Origin: Streptacidiphilus sp. ASG 303
Lineage (GTDB): Bacteria; Actinomycetota; Actinomycetes; Streptomycetales; Streptomycetaceae
Direction of reading: 5' to 3'
Assembly: GCF_020991365.1 (NCBI RefSeq)
Contig: NZ_JAJLRA010000017.1
Location: forward strand, 57,067-121,066
DNA: 64,000 nucleotides
Under the pieces are notes generated by a model. That model was given only the letters and a program-made list of their open reading frames with translations, was not told the origin of the DNA and searched no databases. The position numbers and the translations under genes were made by a program. This document shows positions 52,602-62,094 of the stretch, piece by piece; the stretch's first letter is position 1; each line of letters begins with the position of its first letter.

Positions 52602-53495
52602 TCAGACGTCCTCCATGACGACCGCGTCCTCGCCGACGTCCTGGAAGCGGATGTAGGCGGCGGTGACCTCCTCCGGGTCGCCGCGCATCATCACCCGCCC
52701 CTGGTGCAGCCAGAGGCAGTCGTCGCACAGGTCGCGGATGGTGCCCACGGCGTGGCTGACCAGGAGGATGGTGCGGGCCTGGTCCACCAGCTCCCGGATC
52801 TTGTCGTACGACTTGCGCTTGAACTTGGCGTCGCCGGCCGACAGCGCCTCGTCGATGAGCAGCACGTCGGGCTCCATGTGGGTGGAGACCGCGAACGCGA
52901 GGCGCCCGTACATGCCGGAGGAGTAGGTCTTCATCGGCATGTCGATGAAGTCGCCGAGGTCCGCCCAGGCGGCGATCCGCTCGTAGCGCTCGGCGATCTG
53001 GCGGCGGCTCAGCCCGGCGGCCAGTCCGCCCAGCACCACGTTCTCGCGGCCGCTGAGGTTGCCGTTGAAGCCGACGCCCAGCGCGAGCAGGGTGCTGATG
53101 CGGCCGTGGACCTCGATCTCGCCCGCGCTCGGCGGCAGGATGCCCGCCACGGCCCGCATGAGGGTGGACTTCCCGGCGCCGTTGGCACCGACCACGCCGA
53201 GGACGCTGCCGTGCGGCACGTCGAGGCTGACGCCGCGCAGCGCCCGCACCTCGCGGACCAGTTCCCGGCGCCGCTGTGCGGGCCGGGTCAGCCGGTAGCG
53301 CAGGGTGTTGGCGCGCGGGTCGCGCGGGATGCGGTAGGTGATGTGGACGTCGCGGATCTGCACCGCGGGCGTCCCCTTCCGGCCGGGCCGGGGTGCCGCG
53401 CCGGGGTCCCGGTCCGCAGGGGCCGCCCCGGGGGCGGACGGCCCGGCGGCGGACGGCCCGGCGGCGGACAGTTCAGAGGCGGACAGCGAACTCAC
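52602..53495 (-). CDS. Polysaccharide ABC exporter ATPase (Wzt/TagH type)
   Basis: ATPase of 297 residues for glycan export. Walker A is GANGAGKST, the signature is YSSGMYGRL, Walker B is VLLIDEAL, and the switch His is in LLVSHAV. The C-terminal sugar-binding domain of long Wzt proteins is absent, so chain ends are probably not recognised. GTG 53495 has GGAGGGAG upstream and overlaps the permease gene by 23 bp. Confidence 0.9.
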   Translation of the reverse strand: MSSLSASELSAAGPSAAGPSAPGAAPADRDPGAAPRPGRKGTPAVQIRDVHITYRIPRDPRANTLRYRLTRPAQRRRELVREVRALRGVSLDVPHGSVLGVVGANGAGKSTLMRAVAGILPPSAGEIEVHGRISTLLALGVGFNGNLSGRENVVLGGLAAGLSRRQIAERYERIAAWADLGDFIDMPMKTYSSGMYGRLAFAVSTHMEPDVLLIDEALSAGDAKFKRKSYDKIRELVDQARTILLVSHAVGTIRDLCDDCLWLHQGRVMMRGDPEEVTAAYIRFQDVGEDAVVMEDV

Positions 53496-54360
53496 GCTCC
53501 CTCCACATGAAGACCAGGGCGCCCGTCAGGAACGCCCCGACGGCCCAGCAGGCGCCCTGCGCGAGCCACTCGGGGTGGGTGAAGCGGCCGCGCACCAGGG
53601 CGTCGCCCCAGGTCCCGAGCATCGGCGAGAGCGGGTTGGCCGCGATCAGGACCGCCTTGGGGCCGCCCTTGGCCAGCTGGTCCTCCAGCGCCCACAGCAC
53701 GGGCGACAGGAACAGCCAGATCCGGATCAGGTACGGCAGGAAGTTGGCGAAGTCGCGGAAGTACACCTGGACGGTCGCGGACAGGAACCCCAGGCCCGCC
53801 CCGAAGAGCGCCACGCAGACGAAGGCGGGCACCCCCCAGGCCATGGCCCAGCTCCACGGCAGCCCCTCCACCTCGTGGACCACCAGGAACACCACCAGCG
53901 ACGGCAGGAACCGCATGAAGGCGATGACGATCTGCGTGACCGGCAGCAGCAGCCGGGGGAAGGAGCTGTTCATGATCAGCCGGCTGCTGCCGATCACCGA
54001 GCCGGCGCACTGGGCGAGGCAGCCGGAGAAGAAGTTGAAGGCGAACAGCCCGGCGAGCAGCTTGGCGAAGTAGTCGTGCTGGCGGGTGCCGCTGCCCAGG
54101 ATGTCGACCAGGACGTAGTAGACGCAGCCCAGCAGCAGCGGGTTGAGCACCAGCCAGAGCTGGCCGAAGAAGCTGGTGTAGTTCTGCGCCCGCAGGGTGC
54201 TGCGCGCCATCTCGTGGACGAACTGCCGCCGCTGCCACAGCTGGCCGAGGTAGGCCGGGACGTGCGGCAGTCCCGCGCGCCGGGCGCGGAAGAGGTGGTG
54301 CTCCGGCTTGCGGGCGGGCGGCGCCTGTCCGGCCTGCCGCCCGGTCAGGGTGCCGCTCAT
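53473..54360 (-). CDS. Polysaccharide ABC exporter permease (Wzm/TagG type)
   Basis: ABC-2 permease of 295 residues with six hydrophobic segments. N-terminal amphipathic stretch [24 protein letters not shown] and [12 protein letters not shown] are typical for TagG/Wzm. ATG 54360 overlaps the upstream gene's stop and follows GGAAGGAGGG. With the ATPase it would export a lipid-linked glycopolymer. Confidence 0.9.
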   Translation of the reverse strand: MSGTLTGRQAGQAPPARKPEHHLFRARRAGLPHVPAYLGQLWQRRQFVHEMARSTLRAQNYTSFFGQLWLVLNPLLLGCVYYVLVDILGSGTRQHDYFAKLLAGLFAFNFFSGCLAQCAGSVIGSSRLIMNSSFPRLLLPVTQIVIAFMRFLPSLVVFLVVHEVEGLPWSWAMAWGVPAFVCVALFGAGLGFLSATVQVYFRDFANFLPYLIRIWLFLSPVLWALEDQLAKGGPKAVLIAANPLSPMLGTWGDALVRGRFTHPEWLAQGACWAVGAFLTGALVFMWREREFAVRL

Positions 54361-55100
54361 CCCTGGCCCTCCTTCCCCGGACGGGGCTCCTCGGGACGGC
54401 TCTCCTCCGCGCGGGGCTCGTCCGCGCGGGGCTCCTCCGGGTGGAGGTCCCGGTCCAGGCCGAGCGAGATCGCCACCCGCGGGTGGCGGCGGCCCAGGTG
54501 CCAGGCGGTGGGCACGGCGTAGGTGTCGTAGACCACGACGCGCTCGGTGCCCGCGGACACCAGGGCCGGGCCGGGGTCGCGGCGCGCCACCCGCCACAGC
54601 AGGTAGGGGCGCACCACGCGGTAGCCGCGGATGAAGAACCGGTGGTGGAAGGCGTCGGCGAGCCGGGTGTGCGCACGGACGGCCGCGCCGATCGCGAGCT
54701 CCAGCGGGCGGCCCGCGCCGGGGTGCCCGTAGTGGGGCTCGGCGGCCCTCCGCAGCAGGGCGAGGGCCTTGCGCGGGGCGCGGTACACCAGCAGCCGCTC
54801 GCCGCGGGGCAGCGGGTGGCGGCCCTCGCCGGTCCGCAGCGACCAGGCCCGTACGGCCGGGGGCAGCCCGGCGGCCCGCCACGGGTCGGGATTGACGGTG
54901 AGCAGGTCCACGGCGAACCCGCGGGAGAGCAGGAACGCGGCGTCCTCGCAGACCGCAGCCACCCGGCGGGTGTTGAGGGCGAGGAGCAGCACGCGGCGGT
55001 CCGCACCGCTCCCTGCGCCGCCCCCGGGAGCGGCCGGGCGGTCGGGGGCGCGGACCGGGGCGGCCGGGGCGTCGGCCGGGGCGGCGGCCTGGGCGCTCAT
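54357..55100 (-). CDS. Unknown protein, glycosyltransferase N-domain-like
   Basis: Protein of 247 residues. Core: RRVLLLALNTRRVAAVCEDA, then AFLLSRGFAVDLLTVN, and a later VVVYDTYAVPTAWHLGRRHP. It looks like the acceptor half of a GT-B enzyme without the donor half. The same pattern occurs at the C-terminus of the next protein (55097-57376). It ends in Glu/Arg/Pro repeats (EEPRADEPRAEESRPEEP). Start ATG 55100 overlaps the upstream stop. Not recognised as a named family. Confidence 0.7.
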   Translation of the reverse strand: MSAQAAAPADAPAAPVRAPDRPAAPGGGAGSGADRRVLLLALNTRRVAAVCEDAAFLLSRGFAVDLLTVNPDPWRAAGLPPAVRAWSLRTGEGRHPLPRGERLLVYRAPRKALALLRRAAEPHYGHPGAGRPLELAIGAAVRAHTRLADAFHHRFFIRGYRVVRPYLLWRVARRDPGPALVSAGTERVVVYDTYAVPTAWHLGRRHPRVAISLGLDRDLHPEEPRADEPRAEESRPEEPRPGKEGQG

Positions 55101-57376
55101 CGGACCGCCTCCGCCCGGTCGGCGGGGGTCCCGGGGCGGCCCGCGGGGGCCGCGGCCCCGTACGCGCCGCGCGCCACGCCCCAGCGCAGGGGCAGGCCGG
55201 GCTCGGCGCGGGCGAGGTGCCAGGCGAGGGCCGCGGCCGGGGCGTCGCACACGACGGCCTCCGCGATCCGGGGGCGCGGGCCGCGGGGCAGCAGGCCGCG
55301 CAGTCCGCGGCGGGCGGCACGCCACAGCTGCCAGCCGCCGAGGAGTCCGCCGCCGGGGGGCAGCAGGACCGTCCAGACGCGCGGGTCCTCCGCGGCGGCC
55401 TCGGCGACCTCGCGGCGGCCCGCGACCACGACGACGGGCACACCGCGCTCGGCCAGGAACCGGGCGTCCTCGACGACGGCCCGCTGCCGGGTGGCGCCCA
55501 GGGCGAGCAGCAGCACGGCGCCCGCGCCGGGGCGCGGCGGGTCCGGGTACGCGGCCGCCGGCGCGGGGCGGCGGTCGGCGGGGTGGAGGCAGGAGTGCCG
55601 CTCGGGGCGGTGGCGGGGGGCCTGCGGCGGGCGGGACCGGCCGCCGTGCGCGGCCGGCCGGGGTGCGGCGGGGTGCCGGGGCGTGCCGGGCGGGAGGCCC
55701 GGCGCTCCGGGGCCGGCGGCGGCGCCGGGCGCGGCGGGTGCGCCGTCGCGGGCGGGGGGCGGCGGGCGGTACCCGCCCTCGCACGGCAGGAGGGGCAGGT
55801 CGCCGGGGCCGGCGGAGGCCGCGGCCGGGGGGCCGCCGGGGACGGCCCCGGCCGGGGGACGCGGTCCGGCGGGCCCCCGGAGTGCGGGCCCGTGAGTCGC
55901 GGGCCCGTGCAATGCCGCCCCTCGGACGGGCGCTCCCGGGTGGGCGCCGGACGGCCGGGCGCGGCCGCCCGGGGCCGTGCCGCCCGGCGGTCCGGGCCGG
56001 TCGGCCCGCCCGGACCGCCCGTCCGCGTCAGCGCCCGCGCCCGCGCCGGCAGGGGCGGAGGGGGCGGCGGGGACGGCGGGGGCGGCCGCGACGCCGGGGG
56101 ACGGCGGGGCGGACGGACGGACGGCCGCCTCCGCGTACACCTCGGCCAGCCGGGCGCCGACGGCGGCCAGCCCGTAGCGGCGCTCGATCGCCGCCCGGGC
56201 GCGCGCCGGGTCCAGGCGGCCGACGCCGGCGGCGAGTGCCCGGTAGCCCTCCAGCAGCGGCCCGGGCCCGTCGGCGAGGTCGACCAGGCGCCCGGCGGCG
56301 CCCTCCAGTCCGGCGAGGGTCTGCTCCGGGCCGCCGCAGCGGGTGACGAGCACCGGCATGCCGGAGGCCACCGCCTCGACGACCGTCATGCCGAAGGTCT
56401 CGAAGGTGCTGGGGTGCACCAGCAGGTCGTGGTCGTGCATGACGCCGACGACCTCGTGCGGCTCCACCGGCCCGCGGACGGCCACCCGGTGGCCGACGCC
56501 CAGCTCGGCGGCCCGCCGCCGGACGGCCTCCGCGTCGCCCGGCCCGACCAGGGTGAGCTCCAGCCGGGGGTCGTCGACGGCGGCCGCCGCGAACGCGTCC
56601 AGCAGCAGCGGCACGCCCTTGGCGGGCACCAGGTTGCCGACGAAGAGCCAGCGGCGCAGCTCGCGCACCGGGCGGGGGCGCACCGGGACCGCCGCCACGT
56701 CCACGGCGTTGGGCACCACCCGGAACTTCCCCGCGTGCCCGGGGAAGGACTGCGCCAGCCGTTCGCGCAGCCAGGGGCTGACGCAGAGGAAGGCGTCGGC
56801 CCGCTCCACCACCTGCCGGTACAGCTCGCGGGAGGGGGGCTGCCGCAGCACGGCGGGCAGGAAGGAGGCGTGCTCGGTGACGACGATCCGCGCGCCCGGC
56901 CGGGCGAGGCGGCACGCCGCCCAGCCGCCGTAGACGCCGGTGTGGCCGTGGACGACGTCGGCGTCGATCACGCCGCCGGGGAGCACGGCCCGCAGGGCGG
57001 ACTCGTGGGCGCGCGCCCAGTCCGCGTACGGGGCGCGGGGGCGCACCGGCACGGGGACGCGGGTCAGCCGCCAGCCCTCGGCGGTGTGCTCGGGCAGGAC
57101 GGGCGCCCGGGCGGCGCCGGGCGGTCCGGCGAGGCGCTCGTAGGCGGTGCGGACCAGGTCGTGCCGGAACTCCCCGGGGGTGGAGGGCCAGTCCTCGCCG
57201 TTGAGGACGTCCACCCTGGCGAAACGTTCCGCCACGGCGGCGGTCGCCGTCCGCACGAACGACCCGGCGTGCGGGCGCTGCGGACACGGGTACCAGGGCG
57301 TCACCACCGCCAGGCTCCCGGTCCGCCCCTCGGGGCGGGCCCGCCCGGCCCTGTGCTGCCTGCGGTCAGCGGCCAC
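55097..57376 (-). CDS. GT4 glycosyltransferase fused to an extra GT-N-like domain
   Basis: Protein of 759 residues. Residues 20-390 are a GT4 enzyme (VVTPWYPCPQRPHAGSFVR; LFVGNLVPAKGVPLLLDAF; E-x7-E loop in HPSTFETFGMTVVEA). A 190-residue Pro/Ala/Gly linker follows, then about 150 residues (AVLLLALGATRQRAVVEDAR, VVCDAPAAALAWHLA) related to the protein at 54357-55100. GTG 57376 has GGAGGA upstream and overlaps the upstream gene's stop by 11 bp. Confidence 0.83.
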   Translation of the reverse strand: MAADRRQHRAGRARPEGRTGSLAVVTPWYPCPQRPHAGSFVRTATAAVAERFARVDVLNGEDWPSTPGEFRHDLVRTAYERLAGPPGAARAPVLPEHTAEGWRLTRVPVPVRPRAPYADWARAHESALRAVLPGGVIDADVVHGHTGVYGGWAACRLARPGARIVVTEHASFLPAVLRQPPSRELYRQVVERADAFLCVSPWLRERLAQSFPGHAGKFRVVPNAVDVAAVPVRPRPVRELRRWLFVGNLVPAKGVPLLLDAFAAAAVDDPRLELTLVGPGDAEAVRRRAAELGVGHRVAVRGPVEPHEVVGVMHDHDLLVHPSTFETFGMTVVEAVASGMPVLVTRCGGPEQTLAGLEGAAGRLVDLADGPGPLLEGYRALAAGVGRLDPARARAAIERRYGLAAVGARLAEVYAEAAVRPSAPPSPGVAAAPAVPAAPSAPAGAGAGADADGRSGRADRPGPPGGTAPGGRARPSGAHPGAPVRGAALHGPATHGPALRGPAGPRPPAGAVPGGPPAAASAGPGDLPLLPCEGGYRPPPPARDGAPAAPGAAAGPGAPGLPPGTPRHPAAPRPAAHGGRSRPPQAPRHRPERHSCLHPADRRPAPAAAYPDPPRPGAGAVLLLALGATRQRAVVEDARFLAERGVPVVVVAGRREVAEAAAEDPRVWTVLLPPGGGLLGGWQLWRAARRGLRGLLPRGPRPRIAEAVVCDAPAAALAWHLARAEPGLPLRWGVARGAYGAAAPAGRPGTPADRAEAVR

Positions 57377-58820
57377 CTGCGATCCTCCTCAACCGCTCCT
57401 CGAACGGCGCCAGCGTCGCCTCGCGGGTGAACCGCTCCGCGTGCTCCCGCGCCCGGTCCACCTGGTCCGGTGTCAGCTCCAGCGCCGCCCGGCCCGCCGC
57501 CGTGAACGCGGCCGCCACCGCCTCCGCGTCCAGCCGCCCGCCGCCGAACCACAGCGGGTGCCCGCGCAGCACCTCCGCCGCCGCGTGGTCCGGCCGGTGC
57601 ACCGAGACGATCGGCTTGCCGGTGGCCATGTACTCGAAGACCTTGCCGGAGGTGACGTAGCGCGAGCCCCCGGCCAGGAACACCACCGCGTCCATCTCCG
57701 CGTACGCCGCCGCCACCTCGGCCTTGGCCACCGGCCCCCGGTAGACCACGCCGAGGCCCTCCGCCGGGTCGGGCATCCGGTCCAGCAGCGGCCGCGCGCT
57801 GTGCGCGAAGAACCCCAGGTGCCCGTGGAGGTGCAGCTCCGCCCCCGCGAGCGCCGGGTCGCGCCGGGCGAGGCGCCACCCGTCGAAGAGCACCTCCAGC
57901 GGCAGGTGGTCGGTGAGGGTCCCGATGTAGCCGAAGCGCAGCGGCCGGCCCCTCGGCCGCGGCGACCAGCGCGGGCGGCCCAGGATCTCCGGCTCCCAGC
58001 CGTTGTGGACCACCCGCAGCCGCCCCGCCGCGAAGGGGTAGCGGTCCGCGTACCACTGCCGGATGGGCTCGTTGACGTGGAGCACCTCCGCCGCGCCGCG
58101 CAGCACCCGCCGCTCCCACGCCCACGCGTTGCTCTCCGGGGGGAAGGACAGCTCGCCGGTCAGCGGGTTGAACGTCCACGGGTCGCGGTAGTCCAGCACG
58201 TACGGCACACGCAGCGCCCCGCCCAGCGCCCAGGCCGCCGCGAACGACGCGAACGGGTTCCCCGTCGCCAGCACCGCGTCGAACCGCCGCCCGGCATGCA
58301 GCCGCACCGCGCGGGCCAGCAGGTGCGGCAGCCAGGTCGCGTAGTGCTCGGGGAAGACCCGCCGCTGCGCCCAGCCGTAGGCCGCGTTCGCGAGGCTCGG
58401 CAGGTTCGCCCGCAGCCTCCCGTACCGGCGCACGTCCCGCTCCCAGCGGAAGTACCCCATCCGCGGCCGCTCCACGGCGACCGCCGGGTGGATGCGGGCC
58501 TCCAGCGACGGGTCGTAGGAGCGCAGGTAGTCGGAGAAGAACTCGCGCGGCGCCGTGGCCACCGTGACGTCCCAGCCCCGGTCGGCCAGCAGGTTCGCGG
58601 TCGCCAGCGCCCGGTAGACGCCGCTGGCGCGGGTGGGCGGGAAGAAGAAGGCCAGGTAGAGCACGCGGGGCGCGGCCCGCCCGGGGCGGCTCTGCGCCCG
58701 GCGGCCCCCGCGGGCGCCGGGCGCCGCCGCCGGGGCCGCGGAACGGCCCGCGACGGCCGCCGGAGCGGGGTGCGGCCCGGGCGGCTGCTGCCGGGTGGTG
58801 CCAGACGTTGCCGAGGTCAC
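57366..58820 (-). CDS. Glycosyltransferase (GT4-like)
   Basis: Glycosyltransferase of about 484 residues with GT-B fold: VLYLAFFFPPTRASGVYRAL at the N-terminal core, VLDYRDPWTFNP in the middle, and GYIGTL and SGKVFEYMATGKPIVSV in the donor domain. GTG 58820 was taken; ATG 58871 is also possible, and neither has a good ribosome site. The 291-bp gap upstream to the aminotransferase shows no gene. Confidence 0.82.
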   Translation of the reverse strand: MTSATSGTTRQQPPGPHPAPAAVAGRSAAPAAAPGARGGRRAQSRPGRAAPRVLYLAFFFPPTRASGVYRALATANLLADRGWDVTVATAPREFFSDYLRSYDPSLEARIHPAVAVERPRMGYFRWERDVRRYGRLRANLPSLANAAYGWAQRRVFPEHYATWLPHLLARAVRLHAGRRFDAVLATGNPFASFAAAWALGGALRVPYVLDYRDPWTFNPLTGELSFPPESNAWAWERRVLRGAAEVLHVNEPIRQWYADRYPFAAGRLRVVHNGWEPEILGRPRWSPRPRGRPLRFGYIGTLTDHLPLEVLFDGWRLARRDPALAGAELHLHGHLGFFAHSARPLLDRMPDPAEGLGVVYRGPVAKAEVAAAYAEMDAVVFLAGGSRYVTSGKVFEYMATGKPIVSVHRPDHAAAEVLRGHPLWFGGGRLDAEAVAAAFTAAGRAALELTPDQVDRAREHAERFTREATLAPFEERLRRIAGGR

Positions 58821-59111
58821 ACCGGAACCGTAGGCAGACCCCGGGCGGGGCCGCGCGCCGAGCGCCGCCATCCGGGGCCGCCGTCCGGGGCCGCCGGATC
58901 CGCCCTCGGGACGGCGCCGCCGGACCTGCCCGGGCCCCGCGGCACGCGGCGGCCCGCCCCGTCGGCAGTCCCGCCGGCAGCCCTGCCGCCAGCCTTGCCG
59001 GCAGCCCTTCCGACACTCCTGCCGGCGCCCCCGCCGCCCGCCCTGCCGGACCGTCGGCGGACGATCAGCGGACCGGCGGGGCGGCCTCCCGGCGGAGGGG
59101 CGGGCGGTGGG

Positions 59112-60236
59112 TCAGAGCAGGCCGCCCAGCGCGTTCGCCGCCGCCACGACCCGCTCCAGCTCGGCGGGCGTCAGCGTCGGGTACACCGGCAGCGACAGCA
59201 CCTCCGCCGAGGCCCGCTCGGTCTCCGGCAGGTCCCAGCGCGCCGCCTGCTCGCCGCCGTCGCCGCAGTACGCCTTCAGCCGGTGGATCGGCGTCGGGTA
59301 GTACACCGCGCTGCCCACCCCCCGGGCGGCCAGCGCCTTCTGCAGGCAGTCCCGGTCGGGCCGCCCGTTGCCGGGCACCCGCACGGTGTACTGGTGGTAG
59401 ACGTGGTGCGCGCCGTCCGCGACCGGCGGGGTGCGCAGCCCCGTCAGCCGCGAGTCGAACAGCTTGGCGTTGGCCCGCCGCTGCTCCGTCCAACCGGCGA
59501 GGCGGCCCAGCTGGACCCGGCCGACCGCGGCGGCCACGTCGGTCAGGCGCATGTTGGCGCCGACGATCTCGTTGGCGTACCGCTGCTCCATGCCCTGGTT
59601 GCGCAGCAGCCGCAGGGTGCGGGCGAGCTGCTCGTCGGCGGTGGTGACCATGCCCCCCTCCAGGGAGTGCATGTTCTTCGTCGGGTAGAAGCTGAAGCAG
59701 CCCGCCGCCCCGAAGGTGCCCACCGGCCGCCCGCCGAGCGCCGCGGCGTGCGCCTGGGCCGCGTCCTCGACCAGGGCGAGGCCGTGCCGCTCCGCCAGCG
59801 GCACCAGCCGGTCCATCGCCGCCGGGTGCCCGTACAGGTGGACCGGCATGATCGCGGCGGTGCGCGGGCCCACGGCGGCGGCCGCCGCGTCCGGGTCCAG
59901 GCAGAAGCTGCCCGGCTCGATGTCGGCGAAGACCGGCTCGGCGCCCACCAGGCGCACCGCGTTGGCGGTCGCAGCGAACGAGAACGACGGGACCACCACC
60001 TCGTCGCCCGGCCCGATCCCCAGCGCCAGCAGAGTCAGCTGCAGCGCAGAGGTGCCGGAGTTGACGGCCACGCAGTGCCGGCCCTCCACCAGCGCCGAGA
60101 ACTCCGCCTCGAACGCCGCCACCTCCGGGCCCTGCACCACCGCACCGCTGCGCAGCACCCGCACCGCGGCCTCGATCTCGTCCTCGCCGATCACCGGACG
60201 CGCCGCCGGGATCGTCTCCTCGTTGCGCCCGCGCAT
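59112..60236 (-). CDS. DegT/DnrJ/EryC1/StrS aminotransferase (WbpE-like)
   Basis: PLP-dependent sugar aminotransferase of 374 residues. PLP Lys about 186 is in FYPTKNMHSLEGG, with VNSGTSALQ and EDAAQAHAA upstream. In WbpE-type pathways it aminates C3 of the UDP-3-keto-glucuronate made by the Gfo/Idh enzyme. ATG 60236 has GGAGG 7-8 bp upstream. Its first 12 codons and leader are duplicated at 51065. Confidence 0.9.
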   Translation of the reverse strand: MRGRNEETIPAARPVIGEDEIEAAVRVLRSGAVVQGPEVAAFEAEFSALVEGRHCVAVNSGTSALQLTLLALGIGPGDEVVVPSFSFAATANAVRLVGAEPVFADIEPGSFCLDPDAAAAAVGPRTAAIMPVHLYGHPAAMDRLVPLAERHGLALVEDAAQAHAAALGGRPVGTFGAAGCFSFYPTKNMHSLEGGMVTTADEQLARTLRLLRNQGMEQRYANEIVGANMRLTDVAAAVGRVQLGRLAGWTEQRRANAKLFDSRLTGLRTPPVADGAHHVYHQYTVRVPGNGRPDRDCLQKALAARGVGSAVYYPTPIHRLKAYCGDGGEQAARWDLPETERASAEVLSLPVYPTLTPAELERVVAAANALGGLL

Positions 60237-60405
60237 GCGGCCACCTCCGTCGTGGTCCGTGGTCGTGCCGCCACGGGTGCACCGGGACGGCGGGAAGAAG
60301 CCCCTGACGCCCCCGCCGTCGTCCTCAGGCTTCCGCACGCCGTTGAACGGGGGCCCCTCTGCAGGTGAACGCCGGGCAGCGGCCGGGCACCGGCCCGCGC
60401 GGACG

Positions 60406-62094
60406 TCACCCCTGCACGGTAGGCACATCCGCCGCCGGGCCGCGCGCCGTGCGGGGCCGTCCGGTGGCGCCCGCCCCCTCCGGCTCCCCGCCGCCACCGG
60501 GCGGCACCGGGCGCAGGCGCAGCGGGCCCGGCGGCCCGGGCGGCGGCACCGGGCGGCGGCCCGTCAGCTCCGCGTACAGGCCGTCGAGGACGGCCGCCTG
60601 GCCCGGCCAGGTCCAGCCGGACAGCGCCCGCGCCGCGGCCCCGCCCGGGGCGTAGGCCCCGCGGTACCGCTCCGGGTCGGCCAGCAGCGTCCGGACCGCC
60701 CGGGCGAACGCCGCCGCGTCCCCCGCCCGGAACACCTCCCCCACCCCCAGGGCGCGGGTGGTGCGGCCCATCTCCGCCACGTCGCTGCAGAGCACCGGCA
60801 GCCGGGCGTGCAGGTACTCCAGGTACTTGGTGATGAGCGACAGCTCGTGGTTCGGGCGGTGCAGGAGCGGAACCAGCCCGGCGGTCGCGGAGGCGACGTA
60901 CGGCACCACCCGGTCCGGGGGGACGTACCCGGCCGTGTGCAGCCGGTCCGCCACCCCCAGCCGCCGCGCCAGCTCCCGCAGGCCGGCGGCGTCCGGGTCG
61001 TCCCGGCGGGCCACCAGCACCAGGTGCACTCCGGGCAGGCCGGGCAGGGCCCGCACCGCCGTGGCCACCCCGCGGCGCGGTGCCAGGCCGCCGCTGTACA
61101 GCAGCAGCGGGACGTGCGGCGGCAGCCCGCACACCTCCCGCACCCCGGGCCCGGTCCCGTCCTCCCCCTCCGCCGGGACCAGCGGGGCGTTGAGGACCAC
61201 GGCCGGGCGGCGGAGCAGGCGGTGGTCGGCCGCCAGGCGGTCGGCGATCGCCTCCGAGACCGTCACCACCGCGTCCGCCCGCCCCGCGTACTCCCGCTCC
61301 ACGCCCAGCAGCATCCGGCGGCGCAGCCGGCCGCGGACGTCGAGGCGGCCGGGCACCTCGATCCCGGCCAGGTACTCGTGCGCGTCGTAGACCCACCGCA
61401 CCGGACGGCCCGGCGTGCCCAGCCGGGCGGCGGCGCGGGCGCCGATGCCCACCGTGTGGAAGTCGTGGGCGTGGACCAACTCGGGCACCAGCGCGTCCAG
61501 CACGGGGGCGAACGCCAACTCCAGGTCCCGGAACCACGGGTTGAGGGACCGCCAGCCCCCGCGCCGGTCCAGCACCCCCCGCAGCCCGTCCCATGCCGTG
61601 CGCACCGGTCCCGCCGCGCGGCCCGCGCCCAGCGGCACCAGCAGGCCGTCCGGACCGGGCCGGGCGGCGAGCCCGCGGCGCAGCGCCGCGGCCAGGCGCA
61701 GGCGGCGGCTCCGCGGCGCGTCCAGGGAGTCGAGGTGCGCGACGGCGGCCCGCGCCGCGGCGTACGCGGACCGCCGCTCCCGGGCACGTCGCAGCGGCTC
61801 CGACCGGCCCCGCTCGTAGCCCGACACCGCCGAGCCCACCGGGACCAGCACCACCCGCGCCCCGCCGAGGCGGTACTCGCGCCGCTCCGGGCCGGGCGCT
61901 CGGCCCAGCAGCACCACGTCCCAGCCCGCCGCCGCCATCGACCAGGCGGCCTTCTGCACCCGGGAGTCGCCCTCCACCCCGTTGGCCACCAGCATCACCA
62001 CCCGGCCCGGGACGGGGGCGGTCGGCGCGATCAGGGCGGTCGGGGCGGGGGCGGCCGCGAAGGAGACCCGCCGGGCGCCCGGTGCGCCCCTCAC
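60406..62094 (-). CDS. Glycosyltransferase (GT4-like)
   Basis: Glycosyltransferase of 562 residues. Starts near VVMLVANGVEGDSRVQKAA, has VHAHDFHTVG and VYDAHEYL in the acceptor half, and LLYSGGLAPRRG in the donor half. GTG 62094 overlaps the upstream stop (GTGA), so coupled. Tail of 45 residues is Pro/Gly-rich. Related to the next gene; the two look like tandem paralogues. Confidence 0.83.
   Translation of the reverse strand: MRGAPGARRVSFAAAPAPTALIAPTAPVPGRVVMLVANGVEGDSRVQKAAWSMAAAGWDVVLLGRAPGPERREYRLGGARVVLVPVGSAVSGYERGRSEPLRRARERRSAYAAARAAVAHLDSLDAPRSRRLRLAAALRRGLAARPGPDGLLVPLGAGRAAGPVRTAWDGLRGVLDRRGGWRSLNPWFRDLELAFAPVLDALVPELVHAHDFHTVGIGARAAARLGTPGRPVRWVYDAHEYLAGIEVPGRLDVRGRLRRRMLLGVEREYAGRADAVVTVSEAIADRLAADHRLLRRPAVVLNAPLVPAEGEDGTGPGVREVCGLPPHVPLLLYSGGLAPRRGVATAVRALPGLPGVHLVLVARRDDPDAAGLRELARRLGVADRLHTAGYVPPDRVVPYVASATAGLVPLLHRPNHELSLITKYLEYLHARLPVLCSDVAEMGRTTRALGVGEVFRAGDAAAFARAVRTLLADPERYRGAYAPGGAAARALSGWTWPGQAAVLDGLYAELTGRRPVPPPGPPGPLRLRPVPPGGGGEPEGAGATGRPRTARGPAADVPTVQG

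Noticed and set aside
58821..59111. Possible gene between the glycosyltransferase and the aminotransferase
   Set aside because: Frames here are Pro/Arg/Ala-only, with no ribosome site or recognisable fold.
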